A stretch of DNA of 9,005 bases from NCBI GenBank assembly GCA_016839655.1, contig JAEOTW010000189.1:1-9005 (forward strand), written 5' to 3'. Shown here piece by piece: positions 5,660-9,005 of the stretch (position 1 is the stretch's first letter; each line of letters opens with the position of its first letter). A model generated the notes under the pieces. It made no database searches. It had not been told where the DNA came from and worked only from the letters and a program-made list of their open reading frames with translations. Position numbers and translations under genes: made by a program. This DNA comes from Promethearchaeota archaeon. GTDB lineage: Archaea > Asgardarchaeota > Lokiarchaeia > Sigynarchaeales > SOKP01.

Positions 5660-6850
5660 ATGCTACCAGCATGGCTAAGTTTTTTAATTACAATCGTTAT
5701 AGTAATGCTCCTTTCTAAATATGAATTAAGTATCATACTAAGCTTAGGTGCTGTAGGGTTTGGTATTTTATCTGGAACTAATATTTTACAACCTTTTATA
5801 AATGTCTTAACAGATCCCTCTATTCTCTTATTAATGATTATTGTAACTCTCATCCCTATTTTGGGAGGAATAATGGAAGAATCCGGATTAATGATGGAAA
5901 TGATTCAAAAAATGCGAATTTCAAAAAAAGCTTCACTTATGGTCATGCCTGCCATCTTTGGCTTATTACCGGTGCCAGGGGGAGCTTTAATGTCAGCACC
6001 CATTGTAGATCAGATTGGAGCTGAAGAAGACACAAATAAGAAAGTCGCTATAAATGTTTGGTTTCGACACGTAATAATATTGATTTATCCTTTATCTTCA
6101 TCCTTGATTGTGGCGAGTATTCTCACTAATATCAATCTTTATATACTTGTGATTACATTATTGCCTAGTTTTATTATTATGTGCTTGGTAGGATATTATA
6201 CTCTTGTTAGAGATGTCTCTCCTTTTTCAGAACAAGGAGAACGAGATCTTAAAAGAGCATTCCACAATTTACTTCCAATTATTATCGCGCCAATTGTGGA
6301 TTTTGCTGGTAGGATTTTTTTTCCTAGTCTTTTCGTTCCAGAAATATTTCTTCTTATTGGTCTTGTTTTAAGTATTGGGATTGCTCTAAGATTTGGAAAC
6401 ATGAAATTCTCGATTGTTAAATCCATATCGAAAAAAATGAAAATTTGGCGTTATCCCTTTTTAATATTTGCCATGTTTTTATTTTTAGAAGTTTTTATTC
6501 TTTCAGGTGCTTCTGATGAAATTGCTAGTATAAATTTGTCAGTTTTTCATTTTATACTAATTGGCTTTTTTCTTGGTTTTGCAACAGGACGAATTCAATT
6601 ACCACTTTCAATTTTAGCTCCTATTTATCTTGTTCAATTTACTCTATCTGCCATACCAATACTTGATTTCATCTTTATCAATACTTCTATTTTTTTAGGA
6701 TATCTTATTACCCCAATTCATCCCTGTGTTTCCTATAGTACAGAATATTTCGAAACAGATTTAAAAAAAGTCATAAGAACTCTTGGCATACCAACATCAA
6801 TCTCCTTTATAATTCTAATTTCTATCTACTGGATTTTCTATTTTATTTAA
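5660..6850 (+). CDS. DUF401 family (COG1906) integral membrane protein, putative permease
   Basis: This is a 396-residue polytopic membrane protein, the normal length for the DUF401/COG1906 family, which belongs with predicted transporters of the gluconate/anion-permease type. Hydrophobic segments run from residue 3 to the C-terminus, about ten in all. Three family landmarks are visible: GLLPVPGGALMSAPIVD (101-117), WFRHVIILIYPLSSSLI (134-150) and TPIHPCVSYSTEYF (351-364), the last close to the SPLHLC...EYF signature. The GG/PxPGG element probably lies in a re-entrant substrate loop. The substrate is unknown. I keep the ATG at 5660 because it puts the first helix immediately after the start, as in relatives. 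The frame is open further upstream to 5597 but without another standard start or a ribosome binding site. It seems to be transcribed alone; the next gene is 141 bp away. Confidence 0.88.
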   Translation: MLPAWLSFLITIVIVMLLSKYELSIILSLGAVGFGILSGTNILQPFINVLTDPSILLLMIIVTLIPILGGIMEESGLMMEMIQKMRISKKASLMVMPAIFGLLPVPGGALMSAPIVDQIGAEEDTNKKVAINVWFRHVIILIYPLSSSLIVASILTNINLYILVITLLPSFIIMCLVGYYTLVRDVSPFSEQGERDLKRAFHNLLPIIIAPIVDFAGRIFFPSLFVPEIFLLIGLVLSIGIALRFGNMKFSIVKSISKKMKIWRYPFLIFAMFLFLEVFILSGASDEIASINLSVFHFILIGFFLGFATGRIQLPLSILAPIYLVQFTLSAIPILDFIFINTSIFLGYLITPIHPCVSYSTEYFETDLKKVIRTLGIPTSISFIILISIYWIFYFI

Positions 6851-6936
6851 AATAGTATTTCAAATTATCTAAATTTTAAATCATATACATTTAAATACTC
6901 AATAAGCTATTATTACCATGAAATTTAATGCTGTGC

Positions 6937-6944
6937 TATTAAAA
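6937..6944 (+). promoter_or_regulatory. Possible TATA-like box of the 6992-7450 gene
   Basis: The TATTAAAA-type element here would place transcription initiation near 6967, giving a leader of about 25 nt that contains the AAGGTGAT site at 6979-6986. Other AT-rich candidates (6886-6896, 6950-6960) are nearby, so this is a weak call. Confidence 0.2.
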
Positions 6945-6978
6945 GCAAATAATTATATTTTAATTTAAATAGTAAGGA

Positions 6979-6986
6979 AAGGTGAT
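6979..6986 (+). promoter_or_regulatory. Shine-Dalgarno site preceding an ATA start
   Basis: AAGGTGAT closely matches the 16S-complementary core seen before other genes here. It lies 5 nt before ATA at 6992-6994. The GTG inside it (6983-6985 reads TGA in the gene frame; GTG is in another frame) leads to a stop after six codons, so it cannot be the start. This site therefore decides the unusual start of the following gene. Confidence 0.6.
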
Positions 6987-6991
6987 TAAAA

Positions 6992-7450
6992 ATATCGGGT
7001 GAATTTACTCGAATTAGAAGAGAATCTACAGATTGGGATATTTGGCTAGGAATTGCTTATGTTATTCTTGGAATAATAGACGTCATCTTTATCGTAATTG
7101 GAATCATATATAATCTCCTACTATATCAAATCTTATCATATGTTTTCACTATTGTAATTTCTATACTTGTCTATCTTTTCCTTTCAGGAAGAATTTCTTT
7201 TAAAAATAAATCTACAGATTACAACCTATTAACAAAGCAACAAATTTACAGCTATTTAAAGACAAATGCTACAACGACCGATACCGCAGAAATGATATTG
7301 ATTAATCTAAAGGAAAATATACGTGATAAGGCATTTAAAAGGTTTATAAACAAGCATTATCATGACATCCTGACAGAAATGCTCATAGATCACCAAATTG
7401 AAACTACTCAAAAAAATGGACAAAAATTTTATGTGTTTCCAAGTGCATAA
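6992..7450 (+). CDS. Two-helix membrane protein with possible winged-helix C-terminal domain, ATA start
   Basis: This ORF of 152 codons has no ATG, GTG or TTG until codon 101, which lies past the membrane part. It begins just after an in-frame TGA (6983), and AAGGTGAT ends 5 nt before ATA (6992), which I take as the start. A short charged N-terminus (TRIRRESTDWD) is followed by two membrane helices (about 17-40 and 45-66). The soluble tail (about 67-152) is helical, with a final strand pair (HQIETTQKNGQKFYVF) resembling the wing of a winged-helix domain. If so, it could be a membrane-tethered DNA-binding or scaffold protein; this part is speculative. The membrane pattern and clean codon use argue for a real gene. 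The stop is followed by a T-rich tract. I recognise no family. Confidence 0.68.
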   Translation: MSGEFTRIRRESTDWDIWLGIAYVILGIIDVIFIVIGIIYNLLLYQILSYVFTIVISILVYLFLSGRISFKNKSTDYNLLTKQQIYSYLKTNATTTDTAEMILINLKENIRDKAFKRFINKHYHDILTEMLIDHQIETTQKNGQKFYVFPSA

Positions 7451-7453
7451 CTA

Positions 7454-7469
7454 ATTTTTCTTTTTTTTC
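7454..7469 (+). terminator. Poly-U terminator after the two-helix membrane protein gene
   Basis: A run of 14 T in 16 positions (TTTTTCTTTTTTTTCT type) starts 4 nt past the TAA at 7450. This is the usual form of an archaeal U-tract terminator. Confidence 0.55.
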
Positions 7470-7536
7470 TATCGTGATATATCAACTTTCAAGGAAGCTT
7501 TCAGAACCCATAGCGTTTTATAAATTAATAAAAAAA

Positions 7537-7701
7537 ATGCTGATTGATTTTAAATATAAAAAAAATCGATATTGAATCTTTTTTCAGCCTCTTGCTCGCC
7601 ACTATGAACGGGATTGGGTTCAAGGGTGGTATTAAAACCCTGGAGTTTTTACAGATTACTATTCGATATATAAAGGTATTGAAGATTGTGATCAGCAATG
7701 A
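7537..7701 (+). pseudogene. Possible degraded ORF with two in-frame stops
   Basis: From ATG 7537 the frame is interrupted by TGA (7573) and TAA (7633) and ends at TGA (7699). Between the stops it encodes an unusually protein-like stretch, FFQPLARHYERDWVQGWY, then NPGVFTDYYSIYKGIED, and the local GC content is higher than around it. It might be a remnant of a lost gene. I recognise no family, and chance is a fair alternative. Confidence 0.15.
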
Positions 7702-7801
7702 TTATATTAATAAATTAAATCATTCCACTTTTTTTTTATTAATTCGCGAAACGGTTAGAGAATAAATAGCGAAATCAGGACCTATCAAAAAATGATTAGT
7801 T

Positions 7802-9005
7802 CTATGTCGGGCTGTGTGTCCCTTGGCCATCAATAATGGTCCAATTGAAAGCATCTACAATATATTGCCTTGCATCTGCCGCTTGACCTGGCGAAGTACA
7901 TATTGAATTCCCTGCATGAAAAATCACATAATTATATAAAATTAAATTCGACCATCCAATTAGTAAGCTGTTATAATTGTCTAATGATAAAGTAACATCT
8001 AAGAACATATCAATCATATCTCTAACATTTGATATATCCCAATTGCCTAAATCTTGGTCGAAATTATTAGCTTGGTAAAACATATAATTCATATTTGTAA
8101 CGCTAGATACATCCCAACCACTAATATTTTGATTGAAAATGGTATAGTAAAACATAGAGTTCATATGAGTGACACTTGATACATCCCAATTGCCAATATC
8201 TTGGTTGAAAGAATCAGTTCCAGAAAACATACCTCTCATGTCAGTAACACTTGATACATTCCAGTTGCCAATATTTTGATTGAAGTTAACAGCTCCAAGA
8301 AACATATAGCTCATATCTGTAACGCTAGACAGATCCCACCCATCAATAGCTACATTAAAGATACTTCCTGCAAACATATGTTTCATGTCTGTAACGCTTG
8401 ATACATCCCAGTTGCCAATATCTTGATTAAAACTAAATGTATGGACAAACATACCTCCCATGTCAGTAACACTTGATACATCCCAGTTGCCAATATCTTG
8501 ATTAAAACTATTTGCCCATGTAAACATACCTCCCATGTCAGTAACACTTGATACATCCCAGTTACCTATATCTTGGTTGAAGGAATCAGCTCCAGAAAAC
8601 ATACATCTCATATTTGTAACTCGTGACACATTCCAAGCACTAATGTTTTGATTGAAATAGATAACATGGGAAAACATGAAACTCATATCTGTAACACTTG
8701 ATACATCCCAACCACTGATATCTTGATTGAAAATTGTAGTATAGAAAAACATATGGTTCATATCTGTGACACTTGAGACATCCCAATTGCCTATATCTCG
8801 GTCGAAATTATTAAATTGGTAAAACATATAACTCATGTCTATAACGCTTGAGACATCCCATTTGCCAATATTTAGTATCTTATCAATTGATTTACATTCT
8901 CTAAAAGTACTATATAAATTAGTTGTTCCTGTTAAATTTAACATATCAGTAGCCGTAATTCTAAGATTAATACAACCATAAAAATTACCTCCCAAATTCC
9001 CTAAA
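7802..9005 (-). CDS. DUF285 (BspA-like) repeat surface protein, N-terminus outside the window
   Basis: This is the C-terminal 400 residues of a large repeat protein of the BspA/DUF285 type, leucine-rich-like repeats found in surface proteins of gut and anaerobic bacteria, some protists and Asgard archaea, and linked to adhesion. Twelve consecutive units of 24-25 residues follow the pattern [25 protein letters not shown]. Before them comes a cap-like segment ([22 protein letters not shown]). After them is a distinct end domain: [14 protein letters not shown], then [10 protein letters not shown] and NWTIIDGQG, which closes such arrays in bacterial relatives. No C-terminal membrane helix or sorting signal follows. 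The frame stays open to the window edge (LGN precedes the first possible TTG at 8993-8995), so that TTG is not the real start. The signal peptide, if any, lies beyond the window. Lateral transfer from bacteria is possible. Confidence 0.85.
   Translation of the reverse strand, partial: LGNLGGNFYGCINLRITATDMLNLTGTTNLYSTFRECKSIDKILNIGKWDVSSVIDMSYMFYQFNNFDRDIGNWDVSSVTDMNHMFFYTTIFNQDISGWDVSSVTDMSFMFSHVIYFNQNISAWNVSRVTNMRCMFSGADSFNQDIGNWDVSSVTDMGGMFTWANSFNQDIGNWDVSSVTDMGGMFVHTFSFNQDIGNWDVSSVTDMKHMFAGSIFNVAIDGWDLSSVTDMSYMFLGAVNFNQNIGNWNVSSVTDMRGMFSGTDSFNQDIGNWDVSSVTHMNSMFYYTIFNQNISGWDVSSVTNMNYMFYQANNFDQDLGNWDISNVRDMIDMFLDVTLSLDNYNSLLIGWSNLILYNYVIFHAGNSICTSPGQAADARQYIVDAFNWTIIDGQGTHSPT
8003..8866 (-). 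repeat. Tandem array of 12 DUF285 units (72-75 nt each)
   Basis: Twelve in-frame copies of a unit centred on WDVSSVTDM occupy this span. Most units are 75 nt; two are 72 nt (one residue lost before FN). Two adjacent copies share a 41-nt exact match at 8448-8488 and 8523-8563, exactly 75 nt apart, and differ little further on. This points to a recent unit duplication, with older units more diverged at the ends of the array. Confidence 0.85.

Larger units (their letters stand above)
7451..7801. other. 351-bp gene-poor convergent region
   Basis: This lies between two convergent genes. It begins with a poly-T terminator (7454-7469). A 73-codon plus-strand frame with a TTG start (7544-7765) lacks a ribosome binding site and reads through a T9 run; I do not accept it as a gene. 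A different plus frame from ATG 7537 has more protein-like content but contains two stops. The 8-bp palindrome TTCGCGAA is at 7743-7750. An A6 run at 7787-7792, which is T6 on the minus strand, may terminate the DUF285 transcript. Confidence 0.5.

Noticed and set aside
5605..5853. 82-codon minus-strand ORF
   Set aside because: It is mostly antisense to the start of the DUF401 gene, whose family motifs are clear; no ribosome binding site.
6196..6426. 76-codon minus-strand ORF
   Set aside because: It is antisense within the DUF401 gene and has no independent support.
7600..7650. tRNA-like or structured RNA segment (GGGTTCAAGGG with AGGGT/ACCCT stem)
   Set aside because: No acceptor stem or cloverleaf can be completed; only a 5-bp stem is supported.
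7544..7765. 73-codon plus-strand ORF with TTG start
   Set aside because: It has no ribosome binding site or suitably placed TATA box, reads through a T9 run, has an unconvincing composition and matches no family known to me.
8003..8866. CRISPR-like regular repeats
   Set aside because: The 72-75 nt periodicity is in-frame coding repetition (DUF285 units) without unique spacers.

Overview
The window is AT-rich and looks archaeal. Ribosome binding sites are variants of GGAGGTGAT, the complement of the archaeal 16S rRNA 3' end. TATA-like boxes lie at archaeal distances from starts, one gene looks leaderless, and there is a TrmB-type regulator and an archaeal-style site-2 protease. Together with the Cys-rich redox proteins of an anaerobe, a zinc-ribbon/SCP2 fusion and a large DUF285 (BspA-like) repeat protein, this fits an Asgard archaeon of the Lokiarchaeia type best. 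That placement is an inference from gene content, not from a marker gene.

Layout. Positions 1-452 (minus) hold the N-terminal part of a membrane site-2 protease, cut by the window edge. Positions 665-2472 (minus) are a three-gene operon: a multi-cluster iron-sulfur protein, a TIGR04076-like Cys protein overlapping its end, and a small unknown protein. A divergent promoter region (2473-2575) with two small palindromes separates this operon from a TrmB-family regulator (2576-3484, plus). A second minus-strand operon (5034 down to 3479) encodes a zinc-ribbon/SCP2 lipid-binding protein, a GDPD-fold protein that has lost most of its catalytic residues, and a two-cluster ferredoxin lacking one cluster ligand. 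Its last stop codon adjoins that of the regulator, tail to tail. Upstream of this operon, on the plus strand, lies an unlisted 54-residue Cys-rich leaderless ORF (5337-5501) behind a near-perfect 21-bp palindrome. Then come a DUF401 permease-like protein (5660-6850), a two-helix membrane protein with a possible winged-helix tail (6992-7450), a gene-poor stretch, and a minus-strand DUF285 repeat protein running off the right edge.

How the genes may work together. The TrmB regulator is divergent from one Fe-S operon and convergent with another that ends in a ferredoxin, so it is a candidate regulator of redox genes on either side. SCP2 plus a GDPD fold in translationally coupled genes suggests handling of a lipid or lipid headgroup, with the ferredoxin as a possible electron donor. 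None of these links is proven by the sequence.

The least ordinary observation is that two well-formed genes (the protease and the 6992-7450 membrane protein) have no AUG, GUG or UUG at the expected start. Each has a good Shine-Dalgarno motif 5-7 nt upstream of an ATA codon, which suggests AUA initiation. Both are invisible to callers that require standard starts.
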